64,000 nt of DNA from Fimbriimonadaceae bacterium (GCA_022843485.1 JALHNM010000010.1:1-64000); one strand, 5' to 3'. Counted from the first letter of the stretch, positions 1 through 6,873 are shown. The notes: generated by a model from the letters alone, not told the origin. Program-made: numbers and translations.

Positions 1-21
1 GAGCACCTTCGCTGCTTTCAT
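1..21 (-). CDS. Start of the next early-operon gene (partial)
   Basis: An ATG at 19-21 lies two bases after the stop of the preceding gene and opens seven codons (MKAAKVL) before the window edge. The close spacing suggests translational coupling within the same leftward early operon. Nothing can be said about function. Confidence 0.5.
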
Positions 22-23
22 GG

Positions 24-227
24 TCAAACCTCGTCCTCGATTTCGTACTCGCCGACCATGTTCCCGTTCACGTCCCGGATGCTGCGAGAGTGGTCCGGCC
101 GGGGGTTGCGCACGTCTTCGATCTCGTCCGCGACTTTGCGCAGCGCTCGCGCGATCTGGGAGCCCGTGAGCATCGCAGCATTGCCCAACGCAATGCGCAC
201 CGTGAATCGATCTGCTCGCTTTGCCAT
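24..227 (-). CDS. Small early protein, 67 aa, unknown function
   Basis: The start chosen is the ATG at 225-227 (MAKRADRF), because a strong GGAAGGGAAGG ribosome binding site precedes it; a longer frame to 260 would start inside the intergenic hairpin. The product is mixed-charge with an acidic C-terminus (EYEIEDEV). It has no recognisable domain or membrane segment. It is the last complete gene of the leftward early operon in the window. Confidence 0.65.
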   Translation of the reverse strand: MAKRADRFTVRIALGNAAMLTGSQIARALRKVADEIEDVRNPRPDHSRSIRDVNGNMVGEYEIEDEV

Positions 228-250
228 CGTTACCTTCCCTTCCTTTTTCT

Positions 251-276
251 GACGTGCCATGCGGCACGCGTATTCA
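251..276 (-). repeat. Intergenic hairpin, TGAATACGC type, copy 1
   Basis: Read on the minus strand this is TGAATACGC followed by a short GTGCC-GCAT-GGCAC stem-loop, and its first TGA is the stop codon of the upstream gene. Related copies lie at 1967-1992 and 3083-3108. It sits where the other gaps of this operon carry a longer two-hairpin element. Role unknown; RNA processing or translational control is plausible. Confidence 0.55.
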
Positions 277-795
277 AACCTTTTCGACGAATCCGAGGTT
301 CGTCACCCGGACGACGGGGCACGCTCCTCCGCCCAGGTCGACGCTTTCGCCGATGGGGAGGGTGCGGACCTTGCGGCACGTTTCCGCGTCCTCTGCGTTG
401 TCGGCGAGGAACGCGGCGAGCGTGGTGCGCGGAATCTCGTTCTCGGGCGTACGGTCCACCAGGAAGCCGTCCGCATCGTCGAGCACGCTCAACGAGACCT
501 GCGACTGCAGCCAGCCGTGCACGAGCGCGTCGGCAGCGGCGTCCACATCGTACTGCGGCGCACGGCCGTCGAGGCTCAAGCCCCCGGGCTGCCGCTGCAG
601 TAGCGTGCTCGCGTAGTACCGCGACACGAGGAACCCCCGGGGGTCGATGTGCTTGTGCTTCTCGCTCAGGGCGTAGAACTCCACCAGCGGATCGGGCTTG
701 TCGTGGACGAGGCAATCCTCGCGACCCCAACGCTCGCCCTTGCGCACGAGCCGCACGTCGAGCGTGCAGCCCTGATCGGTCTGAATGCGGAACAT
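274..795 (-). CDS. Early protein, 173 aa, unknown function
   Basis: The ATG at 793-795 (MFRIQTDQ) follows AAGGAAGGGAACG and is preferred to an in-frame start at 951 that would read through the two-hairpin element. The protein is soluble and mixed-charge (motifs DPRGFLVSRYYAS and GWLQSQVSLSVLDDADGF) and matches no family I recognise. It belongs to the leftward run of small early genes that share one architecture of start region. Confidence 0.65.
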   Translation of the reverse strand: MFRIQTDQGCTLDVRLVRKGERWGREDCLVHDKPDPLVEFYALSEKHKHIDPRGFLVSRYYASTLLQRQPGGLSLDGRAPQYDVDAAADALVHGWLQSQVSLSVLDDADGFLVDRTPENEIPRTTLAAFLADNAEDAETCRKVRTLPIGESVDLGGGACPVVRVTNLGFVEKV

Positions 796-809
796 CGTTC
801 CCTTCCTTC

Positions 810-886
810 TGGGCCTTCCGCCCTCTCTCACCTCGACGCGTCGAGAGGAGAGAGCGCGGCACGTTCGCGAGGAACGTGCGGCTCGA
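810..886 (-). repeat. Two-hairpin intergenic element, copy 1
   Basis: On the minus strand this element has two stems: a GCACGTTC/GAACGTGC hairpin with a 5-nt loop, then a longer stem built on CTCGACGCGTCGAG flanked by CTCTC/GAGAG. It ends just before the ribosome binding site of the 274-795 gene. Copies at 1290-1366, 2202-2278 and 2738-2813 occupy the same position before other genes. Confidence 0.8.
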
Positions 887-887
887 A

Positions 888-1274
888 TCAGAAACCAGAC
901 AGGCCCTTGCGTTCCGCCAGGTCGCGCATCGCGGCGCGTATCGCCGGGCACACCTCGTCGCGAAACGCGATCCAGCGCAGCCCGTCCTCACCGAGCGGAT
1001 ACCCGGCCACGTGCCCACGCCAGCGCTCGCACCAGCGATCTGCGTTGGCCAGATCCGCGCTCGTAGGATCGTCCGACTCTTGGACGATCACGACGCCTCC
1101 GTCGTGCCGATGCAGTCCCCAGGCGCGCACGCGCGCCCCGTGCGTCGTGATGTCTACGTCGGGCGCGCGTCCCGAGAGCAAGTACAGCGCAGCCATTCGG
1201 TTCGTGTGCGCGGTTTGCTTCTCTGCGCTCGCTTCCGCGATCGCCGCATCCCGCGAGGGCTTGCGTGGTGCCAT
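888..1274 (-). CDS. Early protein, 128 aa, unknown function
   Basis: The ATG at 1272-1274 lies downstream of AGGAAGGGAACG. The product (MAPRKPSRD at the N-terminus, a DPTSADLANADRWCERW segment mid-protein) is soluble and Arg/Ala-rich, with no recognised domain. It is flanked on both sides by copies of the two-hairpin element, so it can be viewed as one cassette of a modular early operon. Confidence 0.65.
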   Translation of the reverse strand: MAPRKPSRDAAIAEASAEKQTAHTNRMAALYLLSGRAPDVDITTHGARVRAWGLHRHDGGVVIVQESDDPTSADLANADRWCERWRGHVAGYPLGEDGLRWIAFRDEVCPAIRAAMRDLAERKGLSGF

Positions 1275-1289
1275 CGTTCCCTTCCTATC

Positions 1290-1366
1290 TGGGCCTTCCG
1301 CCCTCTCTCACCTCGACGCGTCGAGAGGAGAGAGCGCGGCACGTTCGCGAGGAACGTGCGGCTCGA
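1290..1366 (-). repeat. Two-hairpin intergenic element, copy 2
   Basis: This copy is essentially identical to copy 1 across about 77 bases, although the genes on either side are unrelated. It lies between the stop of the 1368-1943 gene and the start of the 888-1274 gene on the minus strand. Confidence 0.8.
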
Positions 1367-1367
1367 T

Positions 1368-1943
1368 TCAGCGATATCCGTAGACCCCCAGGCCTTTCGC
1401 GATCGCGAGGATCTCTTCGTCGGTGAACCCGCCGCCCTCGACGTGGAAGTCGCGACGCTCTTCGTCGATCTGGGCGTCGCATTCGACGAACCAGCGCGGT
1501 ACGCCGCTACTGCAGTCCGCTTCTAGCGCGGAGGGGTTCTCATCCCGGATCGCGCGAATCGTCGCGTCGACCCAAGAGGGATCGTCTTCGTCGAGATCTT
1601 CGATCGTGATGACGATCGTGTCCTTCCACCCACGCCGATCCGTGTCGCCTTTCGCCGCGCTCTCTTCGGAGACCGTGTCGAAAGTCACGTCCACAACGCG
1701 GCACACGTCGCCGCCCACTCGCGTGATCGTCACCCCGTTGCGGGTGTCCGACTCGCCCGGACGGAGCTTGCGCAGATCGTCCAGGCCCGTGCGCCGCTCG
1801 CTCTCGGGCAGGCGCAGCTGTGCCGCGATGAAATCGCCGACCCGGACAGGCGCCTCGCCTTCCGCTTGATCATCCCCGTAGTCTTTTGGGGGGTGAGTCT
1901 CGACCTTGCCGTTGACCAGAATGGCGAAGTTTTTTTCGTCCAT
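1368..1943 (-). CDS. Early protein, 191 aa, unknown function
   Basis: The ATG at 1941-1943 (MDEKNFAILVNG) follows GAAGGGAAGGCAACG; the upstream in-frame start near 1973 is inside the hairpin. The protein is acidic, with a DLDEDDPSWVDATIRAIRDEN stretch, and no domain is recognised. Its 5' gap carries the short TGAATACGC-type hairpin rather than the two-hairpin element. Confidence 0.65.
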   Translation of the reverse strand: MDEKNFAILVNGKVETHPPKDYGDDQAEGEAPVRVGDFIAAQLRLPESERRTGLDDLRKLRPGESDTRNGVTITRVGGDVCRVVDVTFDTVSEESAAKGDTDRRGWKDTIVITIEDLDEDDPSWVDATIRAIRDENPSALEADCSSGVPRWFVECDAQIDEERRDFHVEGGGFTDEEILAIAKGLGVYGYR

Positions 1944-1966
1944 CGTTGCCTTCCCTTCTTTGTTCC

Positions 1967-1992
1967 GACGCACTATGCGGCGTGCGTATTCA
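1967..1992 (-). repeat. Intergenic hairpin, TGAATACGC type, copy 2
   Basis: The minus strand reads TGAATACGCACGCCGCATAG and can fold a CGCAC/GTGCG stem. Relative to copy 1 (251-276) the stem bases differ but pairing is kept, which supports function as RNA structure. Confidence 0.5.
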
Positions 1993-2000
1993 AAACTTTT

Positions 2001-2189
2001 TCAGCGTCGCCGCGAGCGCTTGCGCGCCTCGGCTTCCGTGAGCCCGAGCCACTGCGAAGGGTCGGAACCCATCGCGCCCGTGACCTTGCCGGCCCTCAGT
2101 AGCAGGTGAATCCGACTCCCGCGATCCGGGAGCACTAGCTCCATCGCGCCATCGGCGCGCACGTGAACGTGCTCTTTGAAGCGTGCCAT
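2001..2189 (-). CDS. Small basic early protein, 62 aa
   Basis: Starts at the ATG 2187-2189 (MARFKEHVHVRAD) behind AAAGGAAGGCAACG and ends in a basic tail (EARKRSRRR). The compact beta-rich N-terminal half (VHVRADGAMELVLPDRGSRI) and basic tail could suit nucleic-acid or phosphate binding, but this is only inferred from composition. It is another cassette of the leftward early operon. Confidence 0.6.
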   Translation of the reverse strand: MARFKEHVHVRADGAMELVLPDRGSRIHLLLRAGKVTGAMGSDPSQWLGLTEAEARKRSRRR

Positions 2190-2201
2190 CGTTGCCTTCC
2201 T

Positions 2202-2278
2202 TTGGGCCTTCCGCCCTCTCTCACCTCGACGCGTCGAGAGGAGAGAGCGCGGCACGTTCGCGCAGAACGTGCGGCTCG
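2202..2278 (-). repeat. Two-hairpin intergenic element, copy 3
   Basis: Same architecture as copies 1 and 2. The loop of the first hairpin differs slightly (GCGCA in place of GCGAG on the plus strand) while its GCACGTTC/GAACGTGC-type stem is retained. Confidence 0.8.
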
Positions 2279-2280
2279 TG

Positions 2281-2724
2281 TCAGTGCTCGCGAAGATCTT
2301 CCCAAGGATCCGCGTCTTCTTCCATCGCGAACATCGAAAGCACCTCGCCGTGCGTGTTCGCGAAGTCGAGCATGGCCGGGGTGTACCCGTTCTCCTCGAA
2401 ATACTCGTCATCGGTGTCCCCGGGCTTGAGCACGGCCCACTGCAGGGCGCCGCGCGTTGCTTCATCCGAGTCGATCGCTTGCGACGGGGGCACGCCGCAG
2501 TACTCCGAATGAATGATCGGATCTTCGGATTCGGACGAGAAGAGCGCAAAGCCGATCTCGTACTGTCCTGTCTTCGCGCGCCGGTTTGTGTCCCACGTGA
2601 CTAGTTCGAACGTGGGGCCCTTCCCTTCGATGTAGGGTGTGAGTCGCACGTGCCGGAGGAGAGTGTCCTCGTTCACGCGGTAGCCGCGCGGCGCGAGGAC
2701 GCGCAAGATCGTTTCGATTTCCAT
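2281..2724 (-). CDS. Acidic early protein, 147 aa, unknown function
   Basis: The ATG at 2722-2724 (MEIETILRVLAPRG) has AAAGGAAGGCAACG upstream. The protein is strongly acidic (DTDDEYFEENG, MEEDADPWEDLREH). Acidic small early proteins are often DNA mimics or host-takeover factors in phages, but nothing in the sequence proves that here. It lies between two copies of the two-hairpin element. Confidence 0.65.
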   Translation of the reverse strand: MEIETILRVLAPRGYRVNEDTLLRHVRLTPYIEGKGPTFELVTWDTNRRAKTGQYEIGFALFSSESEDPIIHSEYCGVPPSQAIDSDEATRGALQWAVLKPGDTDDEYFEENGYTPAMLDFANTHGEVLSMFAMEEDADPWEDLREH

Positions 2725-2737
2725 CGTTGCCTTCCTT

Positions 2738-2813
2738 TGGGCCTTCCGCCCTCTCTCACCTCGACACGCGTCGAGAGGAGAGAGCGCGGCACGCTCGCAA
2801 GCGTGCGGCTCGA
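2738..2813 (-). repeat. Two-hairpin intergenic element, copy 4 (diverged, stems kept)
   Basis: Both stems are altered but still pair. The first is GCACGCT/AGCGTGC instead of GCACGTTC/GAACGTGC, and the second is CTCGAC-GCGT-GTCGAG instead of CTCGACGCGTCGAG. Such paired changes are good evidence that the folded RNA (or cruciform) is what is selected. Confidence 0.8.
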
Positions 2814-2814
2814 T

Positions 2815-3054
2815 TCACTTGGGGCGAGCGCCAACCGTGACATGCCAGTCACCGATGTAGCGGGCAGCCTCTTCCGTCGCGAGGGCTAAGGCCTCCGCTT
2901 CCGCTACGTCCCGATCCAGCGACGCATGCCGCCAAGGGGAACGAAGCTCGCGCCCGTTGTTCCACACCTGCGCAACCCACCCGCCTTTGCCGGGCATCGT
3001 GTTCAGGTTAGGGACCGCTCCGTGTTCTATCGCGATCTGGGGAGTCGCTTCCAT
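2815..3054 (-). CDS. Small early protein, 79 aa, first of the leftward small-gene operon
   Basis: The ATG at 3052-3054 (MEATPQIAIEHG) follows an AGAGAGGGAACG leader. The sequence WVAQVWNNGRELRSPWRHAS then a helical EAEALALATEEAARYIG suggests a small alpha/beta fold, but I do not recognise it. It is the first gene after the 600-bp non-coding gap at 3055-3654, so any promoter for the small-gene operon should lie in that gap. Confidence 0.65.
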   Translation of the reverse strand: MEATPQIAIEHGAVPNLNTMPGKGGWVAQVWNNGRELRSPWRHASLDRDVAEAEALALATEEAARYIGDWHVTVGARPK

Positions 3055-3082
3055 CGTTCCCTCTCTTTCGTTCGCGGGTGTT

Positions 3083-3108
3083 GACGTTTCATTCGGCCCG
3101 CGTATTCA
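3083..3108 (-). repeat. Intergenic hairpin, TGAATACGC type, copy 3
   Basis: The minus strand again begins TGAATACGC and continues GGGCCGAATG; the stem is weaker than in copies 1 and 2. It precedes the start of the 2815-3054 gene. Confidence 0.4.
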
Positions 3109-3424
3109 CTTGCTTGAATCTTTTTTGTTCCTCAGTCCCGGACCTATCTCGAGACGGATCTCAAGCGTTGGGTCCGCGCCTCAGGAGCGCCTCGCCTTCT
3201 TTCCCTCTTTCCCTTTCTCGCGGGGGTGTGACGTTCGCCCCGTTCTGTTTATTTCCGAGATTCGATCTTTTTCTTTGGGGGCCCTCGGCTTCCGGTTTCG
3301 CCCGGCTTCCCTTGGGTCGCCCTCTTTAGACGGAGGGCCAGGGGGTTTATTCAAAGGATTCGGAGAAAACTCACACGACCAGAAAACCCAATAAAATCAA
3401 GGGGTTGGCCGGGGCCCTCCCCTT

Positions 3425-3468
3425 GGGCGCACCCCCAGGCCCCCTTTAGGGGGCCTGGGGGTGCGCCC
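3425..3468. repeat. Perfect 20-bp inverted repeat with a 4-base loop
   Basis: Two 20-base arms, GGGCGCACCCCCAGGCCCCC and its exact complement, are separated by TTTA. The stem is extremely GC-rich and would form a very stable hairpin or cruciform. No T-run follows on either strand, which argues against a simple intrinsic terminator. A replication or packaging signal, or a transcription barrier, are possible. Confidence 0.85.
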
Positions 3469-3495
3469 GCGCGTGCGCGTAGTAAACGCGCGCGT

Positions 3496-3549
3496 AAACG
3501 CGCGCTCGCGCGCGTACGCGTAGGAAACGCGCGCTCGCGCGCGTACGCG
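3496..3549. repeat. CG-alternating tract with two 25-bp direct repeats
   Basis: The 25-mer beginning AAACGCGCGCTCGCGC occurs at 3496-3520 and 3525-3549, a 29-bp period, inside a longer purine-pyrimidine alternating stretch (about 3460-3600). Such DNA readily adopts the Z form and is very rich in BssHII (GCGCGC) and similar sites. Nothing indicates a coding role. Confidence 0.7.
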
Positions 3550-3654
3550 CGTTCTTCTCCGTCCGCACAAAGGCGTGCACGCGTACGCGTACGCGCGCGA
3601 TCCATATGCGGGCAGCGCTACCCGGGGCACGCGCGTGCGCGCGATCCCTAGGTG

Positions 3655-4281
3655 CTACAGCGTGCCGCGTACCAGGGAAGGGCGCGCATAAAACGTGTTC
3701 CGCGTTTCGACGTCGCCCGCACTGCAGTCGATCGGGATCAAACCTAGTCGTGCAGCGCGTTCGTGATCTACCGCTCCGCCCCAGTCGTGCGGCTCGCTCA
3801 TGCAGTGGTGCGTGCGCACGCCGCTGCGGATCTCTCGTGCGCGCTCCATCACAGCGAGGCAACGCTCGCGGTACGTTCGCCACGGCGCGTGCGGCACCCG
3901 CACATAGGTCTCCTCGCCCGATGCGCTGTCGACGCCGCGTCGCACGGTCGCAGCTGGCCACTCCTCGGGCGCCGTGCAGCTCTCGTCGAGATGCCGCACC
4001 CATCGCTTGTTCGTCTCGCCCGTCCAGATGCGGCCGCTGTAGGCTCGAGCAAAGGCCCGGTAGCTGATGCCCTCTCGAGCTGCGCCGGCGCGCAGCACCG
4101 CGTCGATGCCTTCCGCATCGCCCGTGTCATCCCATCCCGCTTCGTGGATCGTGATCTGCGCGAGCACGAGCTCCTCGCTCGGGCGCCGTTGGCTGCTGGC
4201 GGCTCGAGCGAGCAACGCGACCGCCAACACGAGCACCAGCCCGAACACGATCCAGACGATCCCCAACTTCTTCTTTTCCAT
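3655..4281 (-). CDS. Membrane-anchored protein, possible cell-wall hydrolase-like
   Basis: The ATG at 4279-4281 (MEKKKLGIVWIVFG) follows GGAGGCAGCG. Residues 6-28 form one hydrophobic helix after a Lys-rich N-terminus, so the remaining 180 residues probably face outward. The ectodomain begins LAQITIHEAGWDDTGDAEG and includes ARAYSGRIWTGETNKRWV, loosely like SleB/lysozyme-type domains where a Glu near an early helix is catalytic. It also loosely resembles the hydrolase-like protein at 56568-57257. The enzymatic call is tentative; the membrane anchor is clear. Confidence 0.55.
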   Translation of the reverse strand: MEKKKLGIVWIVFGLVLVLAVALLARAASSQRRPSEELVLAQITIHEAGWDDTGDAEGIDAVLRAGAAREGISYRAFARAYSGRIWTGETNKRWVRHLDESCTAPEEWPAATVRRGVDSASGEETYVRVPHAPWRTYRERCLAVMERAREIRSGVRTHHCMSEPHDWGGAVDHERAARLGLIPIDCSAGDVETRNTFYARPSLVRGTL

Positions 4282-4348
4282 CGCTGCCTCCAAAACGGAA
4301 ACGAGACGGCCTGTGCAAAAGGTCGTCTCGCCAATAGCGGGAGCTAGT

Positions 4349-5056
4349 TCAGCCCCGCGGTGCCTTGCGCCCCTCGTGCAGCTCCTTGCCGGCCGCCGCG
4401 ATGGGGACCGCCAGCTGCGCCGGGATGTTCGCCGCAGCCAGGTGCAGCATGACCTCGCGGTCCGTCAGGCCGCGCTCGTAGAGCCCGTAGACGAACCAGA
4501 CCGTGTAGAGGGGCTGCTGCCGGTTCGGGACGCCCCGAAGCCCGCGCAGCTGCCGCACGATGCGCTCGACGCGGTCCTGGGAAGGGATCACCAGCTTCTG
4601 CGCGTCGAAGGTCCGGTAGAAGTTGTAGACCGCCGCCTGGAGCGCGATCTCCGACAAGTACAGCGGCGCCAGCCCAGGCATGCGGGCGGCCGCCACCCGG
4701 AACGCACCTGCCTCGCCCTCCATCGAAAAGTCGAGCCCGTGCTGGATGTGGTCCCAGTCATGGATGGCTCGAGCCTTCCAGTTCGTCACGGGCTCCCAGA
4801 GCGGCGTGTCGCTCTCCCCCGTCCACACCAACATCTGCCGCTCCCCGAGCACGCGGTCGCGCATCTCCTCGAACGAGCGATACGGATCCTTGGCGACGAA
4901 CTTCACGGCGACCCTCTTGGTCAGCTCCGCGAACGTCTCCTCGATGCGCCGCACCTCCGCGTCGATCGCAGCGCGTGCCTCGGGAGTCCCCAACGCGTCC
5001 ACGCCCTCTCGGTACGCTCGCGCCAGGGTCTCGAGCTCTGCCTTCGTCGCGGTCAT
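4349..5056 (-). CDS. Conserved-looking phage protein, 235 aa, HDWDHIQHG motif
   Basis: Starts at the ATG 5054-5056 (MTATKAELETLAR). The first 60 residues are helical, and a His/Asp cluster HDWDHIQHGLDF lies at about 98-109, which could bind a metal. The C-terminal half is helical with PNRQQPLYTVWFVYGLYERG. I do not know the family. It begins eight bases before the start of the neighbouring basic protein frame and belongs to the leftward operon. Confidence 0.6.
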   Translation of the reverse strand: MTATKAELETLARAYREGVDALGTPEARAAIDAEVRRIEETFAELTKRVAVKFVAKDPYRSFEEMRDRVLGERQMLVWTGESDTPLWEPVTNWKARAIHDWDHIQHGLDFSMEGEAGAFRVAAARMPGLAPLYLSEIALQAAVYNFYRTFDAQKLVIPSQDRVERIVRQLRGLRGVPNRQQPLYTVWFVYGLYERGLTDREVMLHLAAANIPAQLAVPIAAAGKELHEGRKAPRG

Positions 5057-5063
5057 CCGAGCC

Positions 5064-5270
5064 TCAGCGCGACTTGCGCTTCTTCGCCTTGCGCTTCCGC
5101 CCGCCCAGCGTCGCCGCGCAGCTCGAGCGCTTCATCTTGCGACCTTTGGCGCACATGATCCCCTTGGACTTCCAGCCCGCAGGACACGCACACGAGGTCG
5201 CCGACTTGCGCTTCTTCGCCTTGCGGGTGCAGAAGCTCGGGGGATTCTTGGATGCGCAGGGATGTGCCAT
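5064..5270 (-). CDS. Small basic Cys-containing protein, 68 aa
   Basis: The product is packed with Lys/Arg clusters (RKAKKRKS, RKRKAKKRKSR) and five Cys residues (CAS, FCT, CACPAG, CAKG, SCAA). Composition resembles the tiny basic proteins among the virion genes (51487, 52279, 54274). A nucleic-acid-binding role is likely from charge alone; no fold can be assigned. Confidence 0.55.
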   Translation of the reverse strand: MAHPCASKNPPSFCTRKAKKRKSATSCACPAGWKSKGIMCAKGRKMKRSSCAATLGGRKRKAKKRKSR

Positions 5271-5294
5271 GGCCCGATGCTAGCCTTTCCCGAG

Positions 5295-5498
5295 CTACGA
5301 CGCCACCTTGGGGGTGTGGGGCATCAGGGCCTTGAGCGTCTTGCGGACGTGCAGCTTGCACATCGCACACGCGTCGTACGTCTGCGGGTCCTCCCCCGCC
5401 TCCGTGACCTCGATGTGAACCCAGCCCTCGGCCGTCTCACTGTGCTTGTCGCAGCGCTCGCAACGCCACTGCCCCGTCTTCGGTGCTTCCCAGGCCAT
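5295..5498 (-). CDS. Small zinc-ribbon protein, 67 aa
   Basis: Two CxxC pairs, CERC at residues 13-16 and CAMC at 44-47, flank a beta-rich segment (GWVHIEVTEAG), the layout of a zinc ribbon. Such proteins in phage early operons often bind DNA or host proteins. It overlaps neither neighbour and uses TAG as stop. Confidence 0.6.
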   Translation of the reverse strand: MAWEAPKTGQWRCERCDKHSETAEGWVHIEVTEAGEDPQTYDACAMCKLHVRKTLKALMPHTPKVAS

Positions 5499-5501
5499 CG
5501 C

Positions 5502-5792
5502 TCACCGCCGCTTCTTGGCTTTGGGCTTGGTCCGCTCGACGGCCGCCGGTCGCTCGAGGGAGCGGTCCAACGCCGCGGCGAGCTCCCTCGTGCTCTCCGA
5601 CTCCGTCGTGCCCCCCGCAGCCTTCAAGGCCGCGTTGCGGAGGAACGAGCCGTGCCTCACGCCGTGTGCCTTGCAGTGCGTCTGCACCGTGAGCCACTGG
5701 GATGGTTTGAACCGGACGCTGCGAACGATGGCCTTGTCGCCGTCCTCGTCCATCTCGTCCATCGCTGTCGCAGGGGTAGCTGCCATGATCAC
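5502..5792 (-). CDS. Ribbon-helix-helix type DNA-binding protein
   Basis: The central part (VRSVRFKPSQWLTVQTHCKAHG then FLRNAALKAAG, about residues 22-60) has the beta strand plus two helices of ribbon-helix-helix regulators; the tail is basic (ERTKPKAKKRR). The start may be the ATG at 5790-5792 or the one two codons later at 5784-5786. A promoter candidate at 5797-5825 would begin transcripts at about 5790, giving a leaderless or nearly leaderless message for the later start. It is a likely regulator of this operon or of the ACTAC-type sites upstream. Confidence 0.6.
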   Translation of the reverse strand: MIMAATPATAMDEMDEDGDKAIVRSVRFKPSQWLTVQTHCKAHGVRHGSFLRNAALKAAGGTTESESTRELAAALDRSLERPAAVERTKPKAKKRR

Positions 5793-5796
5793 ACCT

Positions 5797-5825
5797 AGAC
5801 TACAATGCTACTACAGATAGAACAA
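5797..5825 (-). promoter_or_regulatory. Candidate sigma-70-like promoter
   Basis: The minus strand has TTGTTC, a 17-base spacer and TAGTCT. The spacer carries GTAGTAGCATTG, related to the GTAGT motifs of other control regions in this element. It directly precedes the ribbon-helix-helix gene. Confidence 0.4.
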
Positions 5826-5837
5826 CCGTGCCACTGA

Positions 5838-6095
5838 CTACATCCAGCGGCGGACCGTGCTCGACAAGAACACCGCGAGCACCTTCCCATCCGCCTCCCG
5901 CACCACCCGCGTGGGTGTCGTGTCCCCTTCGTTCTTCGCTCGCTCCGCCGCAATCAGCAGAGCCTGGTCGAGCCGCGTCATCCGCAACGTCCCCCCGAAC
6001 GGAGACGTGTAGGGCTTCCAGGCCCCCACCACTGCGGTGCCTTCCCCGATCGTGATCGAGCCGGCGGGCGCCAGGTACTGCACCTCGAAGCTCAC
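5838..6095 (-). CDS. Small protein, 85 aa, unknown function
   Basis: A GTG start at 6093-6095 overlaps the stop of the upstream gene (GTGA), typical translational coupling in this element. The sequence (FEVQYLAPAGSITIGEGTAVV, LAVFLSSTVRRWM) looks beta-rich and soluble. It ends 45 bases before the promoter candidate at 5797-5825. Confidence 0.55.
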   Translation of the reverse strand: MSFEVQYLAPAGSITIGEGTAVVGAWKPYTSPFGGTLRMTRLDQALLIAAERAKNEGDTTPTRVVREADGKVLAVFLSSTVRRWM

Positions 6096-6700
6096 TTCGT
6101 CGCCTTCGCCACGACCTGCACCTCGGGCTCCACCGCGATGCCCGGGATCGGGTTCGCCATCCCGTACTTGCTCACGTGCTCCTTGATCCGCTTGTCGTCG
6201 GGCATCAGGAACTCGCGCGGGATGATCGCCGCGTTCACCACCCGGTACGAGAACCGCTCGCGGAACGACAAGCCCTGCGGGGCCTCCGTCCCTTGGATAG
6301 CGCCCGACACCTGCGCCGCGAGCCGCACGTCGCCCTGCTGCAGCGCCATCTGCGTCTGTTGCTGCGCGATCCGGTTCTGCTCGTAGATCGCCTTCTGCGC
6401 CGCGCCGATCGCCGACTTGAGCAGCACCTCGGCCTCCTCGAGCCGCTGCTCGGCCGGGCGGAAGAAGTCCCGGATCTCCTTGAGCGCCTCGTTCAGCGGT
6501 CGAGTGATCCGCTCCTTGCGCTCCTTGAGCCGCTTCATGTCGCCCTTGATGTGCTGCAAGATCGGGCTCACCGCCGCGATGTCCTCGCTCGAGCGCACCA
6601 TCGCCGCCATGCCGCGGATCTCCTCGAGGGCCGCGCCGGCCCCCGCACTCTCGCGCTGCGCCTCCGCCGCGACCTCTGCCTTGTTCACGATCTCCGTCAC
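6092..6700 (-). CDS. Phage coiled-coil protein of the replication/recombination region
   Basis: The GTG at 6698-6700 (VTEIVNKAEVAAEA) is chosen because it overlaps the stop of the upstream gene in a GTGA. After an acidic helical first half (LKERKERITRPLNEALKEI, a long coiled coil at about residues 40-120) the C-terminus reads FRERFSYRVVNAAIIPREFL then MPDDKRIKEHV and IPGIAVEP. That arrangement (an IPREFL/MPD motif, then IPGI) recurs in a common phage protein family found beside recombination genes; its function is not established. Confidence 0.6.
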   Translation of the reverse strand: MTEIVNKAEVAAEAQRESAGAGAALEEIRGMAAMVRSSEDIAAVSPILQHIKGDMKRLKERKERITRPLNEALKEIRDFFRPAEQRLEEAEVLLKSAIGAAQKAIYEQNRIAQQQTQMALQQGDVRLAAQVSGAIQGTEAPQGLSFRERFSYRVVNAAIIPREFLMPDDKRIKEHVSKYGMANPIPGIAVEPEVQVVAKATK

Positions 6701-6873
6701 GACCGCCTCGCTCGTCCCAGAGTCTTGTCTTGCGCCCGGCGCATCGCGTTGTCGCGGCGCCGGTACTGCCCGATCTTCTGGCCGTGCAGGAAGAGGCGCC
6801 AGCTCGCAGCCCACGGCTCGATGCGCCACTCGCCCCACACCCAGACGCTCCCTACCTTTTGAAATCCGGTCAC
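6697..6873 (-). CDS. Small Trp-rich protein, 58 aa
   Basis: A GTG at 6871-6873 follows GAGGAG by eight bases. The protein (VWVWGEWRIEPWAASWRLFL, then a basic tail RRRDNAMRRAQDK) is short and Trp/Arg-rich. It overlaps the start of the following coiled-coil gene by four bases. A shorter frame than usually annotated, but its ribosome binding site and overlap favour reality. Confidence 0.5.
   Translation of the reverse strand: MTGFQKVGSVWVWGEWRIEPWAASWRLFLHGQKIGQYRRRDNAMRRAQDKTLGRARRS

Larger units (their letters stand above)
3055..3654. other. 600-bp non-coding gap with structured repeats
   Basis: No convincing gene lies here. From left to right it holds a third TGAATACGC-type hairpin (3083-3108), a mixed CT-rich stretch, an AT-rich patch near 3345-3400, a 44-bp perfect inverted repeat (3425-3468) and about 140 bp of almost pure CG alternation with 25-bp direct repeats. 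It lies upstream of the leftward small-gene operon, so it may hold its promoter, but I could not pick a convincing -35/-10 pair. An origin, packaging site or terminator are the main alternatives. Confidence 0.6.

Noticed and set aside
3300-3420. Sigma-70 promoter for the leftward early operon in the AT-rich patch
   Set aside because: A TTGATT can be found but no acceptable -10 at proper spacing; not claimed.
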